Origin: Mya arenaria | Lineage: Eukaryota; Mollusca; Bivalvia; Myida; Myidae | Length of the DNA stretch: 64,000 nucleotides | Direction of reading: 5' to 3' | NCBI RefSeq assembly: GCF_026914265.1 | Contig: NC_069134.1 | Location: 10,861,258 to 10,925,257, forward strand | In this document: positions 40,537 through 53,053 of the stretch, one piece after another | Layout of the letters: each line of letters opens with the position of its first letter | Position numbering within the stretch: position 1 is the stretch's first letter | Notes under the pieces: model-generated | Database searches by the model: none | The model's input: only the letters and a program-made list of their open reading frames with translations | What the model was told of the DNA's origin: nothing | Translations under genes and position numbers: made by a program

Positions 40537-41544
40537 ATGCATATAGTAGTGGTTTTATGTATGGTTATCTGTGCAAGTTAAAACAAATTTTTGCAATTGT
40601 GTGTTTTGTGTTTTCAAACATATACACGTCCATGCCTTTAGTCAGGTTGTCTGATGAAAAACTATTAGTTTTGAAATTTTGATGCACGTGTCGTTGTTTG
40701 ATATTTATTTAGAATTAGGTGTTATTTGGGTAGAGTAAAATAAACGAAAAACAATAGAAACATACTTTGTGTTTTATTTAAAACGGGTGAAATTTCTTTA
40801 CCACGAAAACAACAAGTTTTTGTGCCACTCGTAAATGACGATGAACATTTCGAATCGGAATGTAGATGGACCGAAGATCCGAAGAGGAAACATGTTAAAA
40901 GTTTTAATCAGTGTTATGGCGAATATTCAGAAAAGCACCAAAGATGGCACAAATCATAACTTTATTTTGACGTCATTGACGCCGTTGACGTCGTTCTTTC
41001 AGATCCAACGTGCACGTAGGCGTTGCTGTAGCTGTTCAGACCCCTGTAACGGTTGCGCCGTGTATATCATTACCCTCCGCTCTTTGATTATTGTGACGTT
41101 TACTATTAAATATTGTTGGAACTATGAGAACAGTCCTATTTAATTTGGATCATCCCTCATACCACGGTCACCGGTTAAACTATTCAAACATGCTCCTGTT
41201 CTTCATCTGTCGTTATGGATGTTTCATGGCAATCCATTAGGGATCCTAACAATTCCATTCTGGAAGAAATTCCAAAAACATACAAATTAGGAAACAGCAT
41301 TGTCGGCATGATCGAAGCTATTCATTGGCAACAATAGTAACATGAACACTTTCAACGAATCCTTGCACTTAAACACACGGTTTGAGCAGTCGTTCAGGCA
41401 AGTGATGGTTAGATCATGTCGAGTACTTCTGAGAAACTCATGTAAAATAGCTTCACATGATTTAAAACAAAAACACCAAAGTAAATAAATTCGTTGTTAA
41501 CTTTTGCCCTAAGTACGTTTATATAAGTGTGCTATATAAGCGTA

Positions 41545-42780
41545 TCAAATAACTTCCCGAATAATTCCTCTACACAATGGACATCGGTAATCGTGCTCAA
41601 TCACACGGGATATACACGATTGGCATATAAAACTGTGCAAACATGGCACTATTGTTACAAATTCCTTTTCTTCAAAACATATAACACATTCGTTGTACAA
41701 GTTGTCGTTCTCCGAAGAATGTTCGCCGTCAATACTTGTTTTCACATAAAGCTTATTCTTTATATTGGTAAAGATTATATTCGCCAACACGAAGTGCTTG
41801 AGCCGAATCCATTTGATTCGAAAGTAAAGTTTTGCATAGCCAAAAATGATATTTACATGATACACCGTGTCATTGCGTGCTTCATGGAATAGCGATCGGC
41901 TTGATATAAGCATGAAACGAACATACATCACTATTCCAAACGTCACAATGCCTAGAATGCCAGTGTACAGCAGCGGATGAAAAACAAATTTTAGAAGGAT
42001 GCCACATGCTGTTCTCCAAATATCCGTGGCGGCGTAGATTACCGGCAATATGAGAACGCACTTTATACCGAGCCGTATCCAGACTCTTTCTAATCGCTCT
42101 CTTGACTGCTCAATTGACCCAAATGCACAAAACAAGCATACTAATGTTAGACATACTATCATCATCCAGAACAGCGCATCACAAACAGGAAAGACAAAAT
42201 TTAAGATGACAAAGTCGATGATAGTTAAATAGCCTACTAAAGTCGTAGACAGTAAAGATATTGCCACTGATATAACAGTAAGGATGTTGACAATAACAGA
42301 ACAAAGAATGTACATAACTGCTCTGATGGCGAAAACAAGGCATTCTTCCATGCAGAAAAGTATCACATCAAGTAGAATGTATACAGTGCCATTCAAAATG
42401 TTCTGTATAAGGCTGAGCAAAGTTGTAATCACAGTCACGGGGGATCTTAATACAACATCCAGTGTTGCTGTTACAAAATAAACTATACTCGCCATCGCTG
42501 TACTTATATTGTGGAAGAGGTTTTCTATGTTGTAAATGGACGTTGACATTCCGCGCTCAATGTACATACTTGCATACTTGACTACTTTGATCAATGGCGG
42601 TAAGTTGTAGTGTGCGGCGTCCATATCTTCTGTGCATGCCTCCATATGTTGATAATCTAAAGTACCGCTACCATCCTTTTCAACGAATTGCAGGACTTTG
42701 GATGCATTTAACATTTGTCGATGCTTGTAGACGTGGGCAACACCAAGAGCACAAAAAACAGCCACCAATATCCTCATCAT
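41545..42780 (-). CDS. Multi-pass membrane RING-finger E3 ligase, RNF26-like (unit A)
   Basis: Single-exon gene of 411 residues. The N-terminus is hydrophobic (ILVAVFCALGVAHVY). Residues about 30-45 read VEKDGSGTLDYQ, resembling an EF-hand loop but lacking the usual acidic twelfth position. A long membrane block has several hydrophobic helices (for example VYILLDVILFCMEECLVFAI and FWMMIVCLTLVCLFCAFG). The C-terminal RING is C3HC4: Cys365, Cys368, Cys380, His382, Cys386, Cys389, Cys400, Cys403 (CVICFEEKEF, PCLHSFICQSC, CPLCRG). The layout of many membrane passes and a RING at the very C-terminus is that of RNF26, an ER/nuclear-envelope ubiquitin ligase; whether it is a true orthologue is unclear. 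It ends tail to tail with the thioredoxin gene and is head to head with the EGF receptor gene. Catalytic role inferred from the RING. Confidence 0.85.
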   Translation of the reverse strand: MMRILVAVFCALGVAHVYKHRQMLNASKVLQFVEKDGSGTLDYQHMEACTEDMDAAHYNLPPLIKVVKYASMYIERGMSTSIYNIENLFHNISTAMASIVYFVTATLDVVLRSPVTVITTLLSLIQNILNGTVYILLDVILFCMEECLVFAIRAVMYILCSVIVNILTVISVAISLLSTTLVGYLTIIDFVILNFVFPVCDALFWMMIVCLTLVCLFCAFGSIEQSRERLERVWIRLGIKCVLILPVIYAATDIWRTACGILLKFVFHPLLYTGILGIVTFGIVMYVRFMLISSRSLFHEARNDTVYHVNIIFGYAKLYFRIKWIRLKHFVLANIIFTNIKNKLYVKTSIDGEHSSENDNLYNECVICFEEKEFVTIVPCLHSFICQSCISRVIEHDYRCPLCRGIIREVI

Positions 42781-44565
42781 TTCTCGTCATATTGTGTATT
42801 CATTGAGAAAGTACGATTGTTGCTGAGCTTTCTTGGCACTCTTATTTTAATGTGTAATTATTCGTGATGATCGTAAGTTTACGATTAAACAGTTACATAA
42901 CATAATACATTTTTACGATATACACTTTGAGACACATAATGTAGTAATCACAAGAGGGTGCACGCTCTATCGAACTTCGGTCTATATCGCGTATGTGAAT
43001 TTTATGAAAGGTTACATTCTGTTATGTTTGTTGTCAAATGGGACGAATGACAGTAGTCAGTGCGAATGACAATTCAATCAATACGCTGTGACTCACTTCC
43101 TTGTTGGTGTTCTCGATGGTTTCTGCCATAGAAAATCACATTAAATTGAAAACAAATAATTCATTAACAAGTCAATACCATTATCGAAAGGTCGTTATCT
43201 TTTTAAATTGTTGTTATTACAAACTTCTTTAATTTGATTAGCTGAAGTACATAATCATACATAACAATTATCTAACAATCAATTTAAACGGTTTCAAAGG
43301 TAAATGTTACAATACATGACGAAATCTTTAAATCTGTAAACATACCAAATTATAGTTATTTGCCATACATCTTGTTCACAAATAAACAAACTCAATGTTT
43401 AAATTCCCGAACACCGACTGATAAAAACTGTAGTTGTTATCGATTTGTATTTCGATTTGTACAACCAAGTTCTATTAAAAGCCAAATATTTTCAAACAGG
43501 AACTTTACCATACAATCTCGGGGTACATTTGAACTGATTAAGTATAACGTATGAATTGGAACCAACTAATAATTGAATAACGGCAAGGCACTGCACTAGA
43601 CAATATCTTTAATGGTGTAGTATTTTGCGCGGATATACATAGCCCATACGTGTTAAGTTTAGACTTATTGAACGGGGGCCCTTCAGGGCCACGTTCATAG
43701 TAGGCACATCAGATCGTTACTACAAATGATTACACGGTGATTCGGTCGAAATAATGCGCTCATTGAATGCTTGAATACACATGACATCTTTAATTTTAAA
43801 ATGATTGTGAAGAAAGTCATATTATCTTATACCAAGTCTTTTAAGCGAGTGCGCCTAACGCTGTGCACACTAACCGGACAACGTAAACAACAATACGTGT
43901 TTCGCACCACCAACTTATTGTTGTGTGTTTCTTTTTACCATTTCACTGCCTGAACTATGAACAGATGTCTTTTGTCTAGTTGATTGTAGCTAAAAGGTCT
44001 TAGACTATTTCATTTCTTACATAACTCCAAATCTTTGATCTTGTCCCTCCTATATGTACGACCTTTCTTCTTCCGCATTCATTGACACTTATATCATTTA
44101 AAGAGTTTGATATTCATGTCGTGAAATAATTGTTTGTGGGTAAGAGGGTCAAGTGAAGTATCGCAAGTTGAACACTTGTCACTTATCTTCCTGGTATATC
44201 GTTTGAAGCTAGGCGTGACACCAGGGGCGTACCTAGACCAGAATTCATGCGCAGGCTCGGTTTGCTAGTGGGCTTTTCCCGCGAATGTTGTTGGAGCAGG
44301 ATTCTCTTTATCCAGTGCATTTTACAATATGCAAAAAGAATGTCTGTTTAATATTCTTACCTAAAGCATTACCCCATTCCCTTCAGTTCTAAAAGCATTT
44401 TTGATCTTTTTAAAAAATCCTTTTTGAAAATCATTTGCTGGCCCGGGCATATAGTGCCTGCGATGAGCTACGCCAGTGGCGTCTGTATTAAGCAAGCTGT
44501 ACAAGTGATGTTTGTTTTGTATATTAATGTCAGTTGTATGTAGCAGACGGTCGTGAGATTGAAGT
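42781..44565. promoter_or_regulatory. Head-to-head intergenic region of RING and EGF-receptor genes
   Basis: The two genes diverge from this 1.8 kb region, and much of it is conserved in unit C (55113-56668). The best-conserved parts are just upstream of the RING gene (to about 42990), the block at 43010-43150, and the 60 bases before the EGF start codon. Conservation of a shared upstream region suggests retained promoter function, but it could also be recent duplication alone. A short mobile element interrupts it at 44222-44481. Confidence 0.4.
44222..44481. mobile_element. Short TIR element (hAT-type MITE)
   Basis: The left end (caggggcgtacct) pairs with the reverse complement of the right end (cactggcgtagct). 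The interior is non-coding. A counterpart lies at the same place in unit C (56318-56575), so insertion preceded duplication of the units; the unit C copy is slightly shorter near its right end. No clear target duplication remains. Confidence 0.55.
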
Positions 44566-46457
44566 ATGTATTATTCTGCTTTATTTGTGTTTTTTGGAAA
44601 CTTTATATCAATGTCAATGGAGTGCCCAATTTTGTGTTCTATGTGTGACATCTCCGAACAGTGCATTGAATGTACAACAGGTCATTGGGGTACAAGACTA
44701 AATTGCGTACATCCTTGTCCAGCCACATGCAACGGTGCTTGCCACGACCACGACGGGTCCTGCTCGAAGTGTAAGCCCGGGTTTTGCGGAAATTTTTGTC
44801 AACTGTCATGTGAGCCAAACTGTGATGGAGAAAATTGTCAGTTGATTAGTGGGGAATGTGTTTGTCAAACAAAGTCTCACGTGACAGGAGCTGAAAGGAC
44901 TACAGGAAAGACGAATGAACGATGTCCGCTAGGAAACTATGGACCATTCTGTGACAAGAAGTGTTCTGTTGGATGTGTAAACGGAAATTGTAGAATGACA
45001 GATGGCGGATGTGTCCATGGCTGTGTAAATGGGTACCAAGCGACAGAAATAGGATGTATATCTGCTTTATCGGATAATGGTGAGGCCATCAGAACAGTCT
45101 TAGCAACGTTTTCGTTTCATTAATGTTGATTACACTTTCGACCGTATTCATTATAACCCAAGATTCGATCTTTCAAATTGTGTTCTTGATCCATTTGTGT
45201 TGTTCATGGTCTAATCAAATCTTTTGTGGTATTGTTACTTTTTTCCGCCATTTGTTTCAGATTCGGATGGATCCGGAAGTTTATCAACCGCAGACAAAGT
45301 AGCCATTTCTGTATCATGTTCAGTCATGGCTTGCTGCGTTGTGGTAGTAATAGTCGCCATTGTGTGTTACAGAAGAAGCAGGTATGCATCATCCACATTA
45401 TGTAACCACTCTACTTATTTTCAATGATCTGAGTTACCATCGGCTCATGCTGTTTTGAAACATCAACCAAAATATGCCCATTTTTCTTTGACGGCGCAAT
45501 ACAAAAGGTTTTTAGAGGTAGAATCATTGGTTCGTTGCTATCTACTTGATGTAATGATTGATAATCGGAACGTTTCTATACATCTTTAGAATACAACAGT
45601 GTGATACAAAAAACGTGAAAGGGCAAAGGACTGTGACTCAGCCACACTCTGGTATATCGACCGGAAGTTGTCGGAGTGCGATTGCTCTCCCGAGTATCCC
45701 GCCCAGGGAGCCTTCTACGAGGTACGTCAGAACAGACGGCCCCGTTCCAAAGCCAGCAGATGTATGCACGATCCCATGCTCACAAAGAGGTTGGGTTCTT
45801 CGTTCATAGTTGTAATCTTTTTATTATAACAAATATAGCTTACGGGCACATCACACACTTGTACTTGCATTAAAATGGTAATGAAAGATAAGTTTTACTC
45901 AAAGTGTGTTTACAAATAAGCTTGTTCCCTGTTGTTCCTTATTGTTAAATTTGAAATCCTGCTAACCCCACATAATAAATGACCAAAAGCACATCATGAA
46001 GTTATTGCAGCCTGTATTCTTGCTCCTAATTTAAGCTGTAAACTATTTTTTTCTGCACACAAACCCCTTTCAACTGATATATATAATTCACTGAAAATAT
46101 AATGCGGATTCAACAGGAAGTCGAAAACCTTTTTAGTAATTTTATACATGTTGGTTATCATCATAACCGCCAAAGCATAGTCTTTCCTTAAAAAATGTTG
46201 AAACTTCAGGAGCTTATGACTATGTCGCTGGTCCAGTTAACCTGTACGAAGAACCTGTTGGAATATCGCATTCGCGAAGGCGGGAATTGGCAGAAGATGC
46301 TGAAGTGGCAATAATGTGCTGTGCGCGTGATATTCCGTCGGAACCGGGAATGCAAGTTTCAAACCAAAAAGTTCAGTTCATTACAGACGAAACTGTCGAT
46401 TACATCCATTGTGTCGCAGACAATGACGAAACTATTTATAACGAAATTCTCTTTTAG
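44566..46457 (+). CDS. EGF/MEGF-like single-pass receptor, four exons (unit A)
   Basis: Exons 44566-45079, 45261-45381, 45590-45789 and 46210-46457 join with matching phases to 360 residues. Exon 1 gives a signal peptide (YYSALFVFFGNFISM) and about 150 cysteine-rich residues with MEGF/SREC-style EGF repeats (CPLGNYGPFCDKKC, GHWGTRLNCVHPC). Exon 2 gives the transmembrane helix (CCVVVVIVAIVCYRRSR). Exons 3 and 4 give a cytoplasmic tail with tyrosines in AYDYVAGPV, LYEEPVG, VDYIHC and TIYNEI. TIYNEI fits TxYxxI, the switch-motif pattern, and YEEP resembles Src-family SH2 targets. The exon 3 donor is AGAG/GTTGGG, chosen because it alone gives the right phase and an open exon 4. MEGF10/Draper-type receptors bind ligands or cell debris; ligand unknown here. 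AATAAA at 46753-46758. Confidence 0.82.
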
Positions 46458-47176
46458 TTTTAATATTATATTTAAGGAAAATACTCAGAAAGATCATACA
46501 TGAAATGCTAACTCTTGATAGTTCTTTTGGTGTTGATATACCATTCCATTATTTGTATATTGCTAGTTTACTTATTGACTTACATAACATTATTACACAT
46601 GAGTTTTATACACTGAAGTGTAACTGTGAGACATTTAGTTAGTTAAAAAGCTTCAAGCTCCATGCTACAATCAGGAATATGAAAAGAACGCCCACGCCAA
46701 ATAGTTTGCTTATGATGCTATTGTCTATGTTGAATTCATGCTGCATTCATTGAATAAAATACACTTCAGATCGTCTATGTGTGGTCACCTCTCAGATTGA
46801 CCTTCGACACGTGTTTGCTCAATTTAATTCCATTAAGAGCCGGGTATTCTCAGTTTGTTTAACTCAATACTTATTCATGGATTCACTTCTCAACCTAAAC
46901 ACAATTGAAGTGGTATCCAAACCAAGTTGTATGATTATTAATCACACAGTGTTGGAAAAAAACCTGTTGCAGATGATCATCATGTTGAATATATTTGCAT
47001 ACTGGCTATATAAGTTAGCAATTGATAATACGTTTGAATGAGTTTCTTTTAAATCAATATCATACGTGTATACATGTGTTTAAATCATATTGCTTATCTA
47101 GAAACTGATGATTTTGTTTAAAAACAGACACAATGGATTACTAAACTTTAGTTAATTTCTTTAAGTAATAACTAAA

Positions 47177-47710
47177 ATGGATGAAGCTATCGTTGACGGA
47201 ATTTCAGTATCAAACATATCTGTGGTCCAAACAGCTATTCATTTCATGACGAAAAACGCCGATGCAAACATTTCGGAAGTGATATCATCAACACCAAGGG
47301 AGAAAGACGAACGTGGTGCAATGCTGTTCGTAATAGCTACCATATGCGTTTACAGTTTAGGCATTATTGCATTCATTGCTGGACACATCTATAAACGCCG
47401 AGATCGTAAACAGTTGGATGTACAGATCGCCGACTACTTATCGTCTGTGTATGAGGTGAAACTGGAACGCTTGAAACGCCTGGAGCACGTTTACCGCACC
47501 ACGTTGATGCTTGATGACAACGGTTATTGCTTACGAGATGAGAATAGCAGTGTAAAACCGAAAGTCGTGCATAAGAAGGCGATTTATTGTGCTTCATCGG
47601 GTATCGAGCTGACGACTTCCATTGTAGCGGTTAGAGACACAACAGACATTAATGCAGCGTTAGATGACGGCATAACTACAGCAGACGAACGCTGCCTTAC
47701 GGAAGTTTGA
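47177..47710 (+). CDS. Small single-pass membrane protein, 177 residues (unit A)
   Basis: Family not recognised. Single exon. An N-terminal region of about 50 residues has two N-glycosylation sites (VSNISV, DANISE) and no signal peptide, so it is probably outside the cell. A hydrophobic helix follows (MLFVIATICVYSLGIIAFIA), then a basic stop-transfer KRRDRK and a charged cytoplasmic part (LERLKRLEHVYRTTLM) with a Ser/Thr- and Asp-rich end. Size, topology and the SLGI...KRR segment recall KCNE potassium-channel beta subunits, but the resemblance is weak and may be chance. It lies 0.7 kb downstream of the EGF receptor gene on the same strand. AATAAA at 47769-47774. Three further copies or fragments occur downstream, which supports this being a real gene. 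Confidence 0.7.
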   Translation: MDEAIVDGISVSNISVVQTAIHFMTKNADANISEVISSTPREKDERGAMLFVIATICVYSLGIIAFIAGHIYKRRDRKQLDVQIADYLSSVYEVKLERLKRLEHVYRTTLMLDDNGYCLRDENSSVKPKVVHKKAIYCASSGIELTTSIVAVRDTTDINAALDDGITTADERCLTEV

Positions 47711-49769
47711 CCATAACATATCTATTTTAAAACTAAGATTTTATTAAGGGATTTCATTATCTTAAGTCAATAAAAGTGACCCGATATGAATAAGTAGACA
47801 TCTTAATTAAAATAATATACAAACAAAATAAATACAGTATATGTCATTTTCAGCAAGACAACATATGACTTTACGTGTCATATGAGCGTTGTTAGTAATC
47901 CAGTTGAAACTTTAAGTGGGTGTAGGTCAGTGTAAGAATCATTGCTGTATAATGATTGTGAAATAATACATTTTGTCAATACTTTTAATTATTTATCCAT
48001 CAACATGTTATTTTAGGTTTATGAATATTATGTTTCTAAACAGTAATCATTTGATACATTATATATTTGTTATATATTTAAAACAAAACATCATTATGTT
48101 GAGATCAATCCATCATTTTTCAATACTATTGCAATAAACACTTTAGCAGGCATAAGATTACAGGATGTTGTTTATTTTGAAGTCTATATGAATGTTATAG
48201 TTCAAGTCAGGCACACTCGGACGAACGATTTATAATAAATAATAATAAATAATTGATAGCCTATATAATGTTTTAAATTATTTTGTTACTGACAAAGCCT
48301 TCAATATCTGTAGTAGTTTTATTTTCCGCTCCTATCACTGAACATGTGTTTTTTTCCTTAGCGACAGTAAATGAAGCAATACAGTGCAGGTATTTGTAAA
48401 TGAAGTATTTTGTCAACTACATATCAAAGCATTGAAGGGTATACAGTATGACCATATCAAAAAGAACTAAGAATTGAATCAATGACTAATTCAGTGTGTC
48501 AATTCTCAGTAATTTTGTCAACAACTAATTGTTACTGAACCCATAACTCGAGTTATTGAAATTATACACGAGAGTGAGTGAATCATTTTAATCACAAGGA
48601 AGTAACTATTTTGTCACATGCTTAACATTGTTCCCGGTTTAATAAAACCAGTGAGTATTGTTTTGCATTACACATGCGTACTATAACATATATATTTCCT
48701 GGTAAAATAACATTTGTATACAATTTGATTGAACAAAAATAGCTTAATTGGTAACCTTCATGCAAATGATATGCTTCTTTCTATTTTTGTTTGAATGATA
48801 AACTTTAACAACTTGAATAGAAAAGCTTATTTTCTATCGTAATTATTTGAGGAAAAAAAAAACATTTGCCGCGCGCATTAATTCAGTAACATTTGGAGAA
48901 CATTTGACTAAATTGACCCCTTTTATTCTGGAAGCAAGGTCTAAGATTTTAAGCACACTATTTCCCAAATTATGTCAGAATAATCATTTATATAATGAAA
49001 TGTCACAGAAAATTGACAATTGCCCCGAATGGCCTCGTTAGACAGATAGCCATTATTGCTTTGGCCTCTCTGTACAGATATCCTTCAGATTCTTACACAT
49101 GTTCACGGTGACCTATCCTACATTCCCACAAAGTTTGTAAATATTTATCAATAAGGGGTCATTCCTTTTGTTTTTAGATCATATAAAGATTATGAGTAAA
49201 TCTCCGAACTTAAAGTAAAACTTGAACCAAAAGCCAACATGCGTGTGGACATGTTTGTCTTTTTATCGTATACAAACCTTTCCCAACTGGGATTTATATT
49301 TAAATAAACGACATATTTTTAGTCGATCTTATCAATCAAATAACAAGCATAAATAAAAACAATAATCAATATAAGTCTAGAAATTATGCAGAAATGCTGT
49401 CAGAATTCAATATTTTAAATCTTAATTAAAAGTATATTAACTATCAAATTAGACTGAAATTTAATTGTGTCAAACAAACATTTTAATACACAATAATAAT
49501 AACAAAAACACATATTTACCCCAATTCTGGTTTCAATGTTATTACCAAAACTTCCAGGGTTTTCCCATAAAACCATGTTTCCTAAACTATTATTGTTTTG
49601 TATGAACACTCACTGTTTGGTCTTCAAAACCAAAACCAAATTTCCCTCTGAATCAAATAATTTGATTTCGAATCAGCTTCAATTTATTTAATAAAGTTAT
49701 CAAAATATGTGCTAGCATTTGTGTTTTTATCAATTTATACTTCAGTTATTGATCGGAAACATATTTTCA
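47711..49769. other. Inter-unit spacer, no gene seen
   Basis: AT-rich. The part up to about 48930 has a diverged counterpart in unit C (to about 62580), for example gggtatacagtatgacc and acatttggagaacat. After about 49080 the sequence is not shared with unit C. I see no coding exon. Confidence 0.5.
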
Positions 49770-50235
49770 GCATAATATCACGATGACCCAATGGACTCAA
49801 AGTCGATATAACTCATCTTCTGTTCATGGCCAACCTACCTACCAAGTTTGAGGTCCTTATCTTAAGTGTTCTTCAATTTTTGACCGGAAACAGATTTTAA
49901 GAATAAGGTCATCACGACCTTGACCTCTGACCCGCTGACCTCAAAATCAATTGGGTTCACCTGATGGTAATGACCAACCTACATACCAAGTCTGCGATCC
50001 CTGCTCCTAAGCGTTATTCAGTGACTGACTGAATTGGGGTTTTAGCTTAAGGTCATCACGACTTCGGCCTTTGACCCACTGACCTCAAAATCAATAGGAC
50101 TCATCTGCTGGTCTTGACAACTTACCTACTATGTACAAGGTTACGCGGTCTATGTGGTCTTCGTATATTGAGCGGAAACCGTAGGGACGTACGGACGGTC
50201 CGATAACTATATGCCTCCCTACGGGGGCATAAAAA
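49770..50235. repeat. Diverged interspersed repeat ('gacctcaaaatcaa' type)
   Basis: Three diverged copies of the family seen at 6640-7360 (acctcaaaatcaattgggtt, ccaagtttgaggtcc). They end in ggacggtccgataactatat and a gcctccctacgggggcata hairpin, typical of the right end of this repeat type. It interrupts the spacer between units A and B. Confidence 0.7.
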
Positions 50236-50439
50236 TACATCTAGGTTGAGTTGATAATAAAGCATGAAAAAAGTATATATATATATATAGTTGAATCGGT
50301 TGAAAAACACAAACACATCCTTTTGTCCCTAAGTGGCGGCTTCCGAAGACATGCTTGATTTCTATGTCACTTGTGTCTGGACTTGCTATAATGGACATAG
50401 GTTGGGGTCCATTTTTTAACGGAAAATGGAGGACTGGTA

Positions 50440-51200
50440 TCTATTACTGTGCATACATGCAACTATCGTTACAAACACGTTTTCTTCAATACATATAACG
50501 CATTCTTTGAATATAGTGTCGTCCTTTGATGTACTCGTGTACTTTGTTAAGTATCAATCGGCCACAGTAACAAACGTACACTATACCATTAAACAAATGT
50601 AACATCATGGGTGAAAACAGGCAATGAAAGGATATATTTTATTCCTTTCTTGTTCCCAAACCCTTTCCAAGCAGATAAAACAAGCCTACTACGAGAGATA
50701 ATCCTACTAATATCCAGAAAAGTACATCACATACAGGAAAGACGATATTAAAGACGTCACATTCGATGATACTTATATAGTCTACTTAAGTAGTAGACAG
50801 TAGAGAAATTGCCATCGGTATAACAGTAAAAATGGAAACAGAACCAGAGTTCAGTGTGTAAATAACTGCCCTGATGGCAAAAACAAGGCATTCTTCCATG
50901 CAAAAAATCTATCACATCAAGCAGAATGTATTTTGTGTCATTCGGAATATAAAGACAAATTGTGCTGTAACAAAATATACGATACTGTACATATGTTGTG
51001 GAAGAAGCTTTCAACGATGTAAATAGAGGTTGTCATTCCTCTAACAGTGTACATTCTTTAATACTTGATTACTGTGAACAATGGCGACGCCCGTGTATGT
51101 AAATGACTCCTTATCGTTGTCAGCTAAAGAACCCAGCATCTTCAACTATTTGCTAAGTTGTGGATGCATCTAACAGAAGAGACAACCCGATGCTGTCAGG
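50440..51200 (-). pseudogene. Decayed RING membrane gene (unit B)
   Basis: The minus strand resembles the unit A RING gene over the membrane block (the ggcattcttccatgcaaaa, cagtaaaaatg and atccagaaaagtacatcac stretches all have counterparts). The frame is disrupted many times and large parts, including most of the RING and loop regions, are missing or unrecognisable. A host gene copy lost long ago compared with units C and D. Confidence 0.65.
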
Positions 51201-51569
51201 CTTGATGTAAAATGTATTATATCTGGATTGTTGAGTATGTGTCTCCATTTAGTTTCAGGTGTTCTCAATAGAAGGTCCAATGTTTCTGTTGCTTTGACGT
51301 GTGGAGTTGATATCCATATCATGTTTTATTGCAGCTTACATAAGGCACAGAGGGCATCCTTCATACGCAAAAGAAAAACATATTATTATTGAGTGATCCA
51401 TACACAAGCCACACAGCTCCTTGACATATTTTGTGTTTTGACGTTGTCTCTATGTATGCGCGAATCAATTGAACAATAATCACGTTTTATTCGCTATCTT
51501 TGTACGATACTGTGTAAGGCGGGCACTTTTATCTTGAAAAGGTGAGGCTTTCAGACTAGTGTTATCGAC

Positions 51570-52340
51570 TAAGCCGCTCCATTAATGTTGGATTCATTTT
51601 CGATTAAATTAATCCAAACTTCCAGCATTTCATAGTTAAGGTTGTGCTGTTCACATTTTAAGCAAATCTTTGTTGTTTCGAATTTTGTTGTATTTCAACG
51701 TTTTCCGCCACTTGTTTTTGGGACGAAAGAAACCGGATATTTTCCAACAAACACAGTAGTCATTATATTATCACGTTCATTTATCACGTTTCCTGCATTG
51801 CGATAATGAATATGACCATGTGTTACAGAATTAAAAAACGTTAACATTTGCTAAATCCTCTTCTCGAAGGAGCACAGTTGTTCAACCAGCCAATTATTCG
51901 TGCGTTATTTCTTTTGCAACCAAAATATGTTAACTTTTCAATGACGGGTCAATTTAATCGTCTTTTTCGTTGCATATATAGAATGTTGCTATCTAGTAAG
52001 TGCTTTTAAATCCAACGGTATCTTTATATTTTGTTTAATGTCTATGTTTATATGTTTTACTGTACTATATGTTGTATATTGACTTTTAATCTGAACCCGG
52101 GTTCCATGGTTAATGTTAATGATCATCATACCAACCTAGAAAAATCTTTATAAGAGAAAGATTGTGTCGCTGATGCAGTGGAGATATATGAGGAACCTGT
52201 TGATGGATGGCATTCTAAGACGGGCATTCGTAACCGGAATGAAAGACTCGAGTTAAAACAGATAACATTATCAATTCCATTCATTATGTTGCAGAAGAGG
52301 TCGGATATATCTATTTCGAGATTCCATAAAAAATGTTTAT
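51570..52340 (+). pseudogene. Decayed EGF-receptor gene (unit B)
   Basis: Intron 1 and the transmembrane exon (about 51715-51845, from ccgccacttg to gtgttacagaattaaaa) are recognisable, as is part of the last exon (about 52155-52290, reading IYEEPVDGWH). The cysteine-rich first exon and exon 3 are gone. The remnant keeps the order seen in units A and C. Confidence 0.6.
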
Positions 52341-53053
52341 TATAAGATTATAGAAAACGAAAACTAATAAAATTTTATCCGCGGAATAGTGACGTAAAAA
52401 TCTCATGGGCTACAACTACTTTTTTCGGAGTTTCAGGTCTATGTTTCATTTTTTTTTCGAAGATATTGCAATTTCTACTTTGTTTACATAACCTTTAGCC
52501 TAAGTGTACAGGTAAGCTTCTTATTTTTTCTCTTATACAGTATACAGTATCAAGTTATACAGAAACGCTGTGTATTGACTTCGTTATTGTATAATTGTCA
52601 GCATTATAATTTGCTAAACAGTCAAGCTGCACTCGATGCCAAAAAAACATTTAGAACGTATCTTGGCTTTTACCTCTTATATTGACCTTCAAAACGTGTT
52701 ATTATTTGCTCAGTTATATTTAATACCGACCATTCACAATTTGTTTATAGCTTTGCATGCTCATTTATAGCTTTACATCTAATCTCAATATGAATATAGT
52801 TAAAGAAATGCTCAAAGACAAGTAATATGAATATCAACCACCCTGAAAGAAACTTGTTGCAGATGACCATCATTTTAAATATGTTTGCATATATATGATA
52901 ACAATAAAAACACTTTTGTATGATTTCGAAACCATATGTGAGTGAATGTGTTAAATGATTCTTGTGAATCTAGAAACGTTAAGAAACAGATCTGCCTGGT
53001 AAATGTTTCATAACAGACAAAATGAATTACTAAGTTGTATGGAAAAACCGGAA

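Noticed and set aside
40835-41143. 102-codon plus-strand frame between the thioredoxin and RING genes
   Set aside because: No domain, no splice context, and it lies in the tail-to-tail 3' flank of both genes.
46781-47041. 86-codon frame identical in units A (46781) and C (59946)
   Set aside because: The whole surrounding DNA is identical through recent duplication, so identity is not evidence of coding; there is no domain and no counterpart frame elsewhere.
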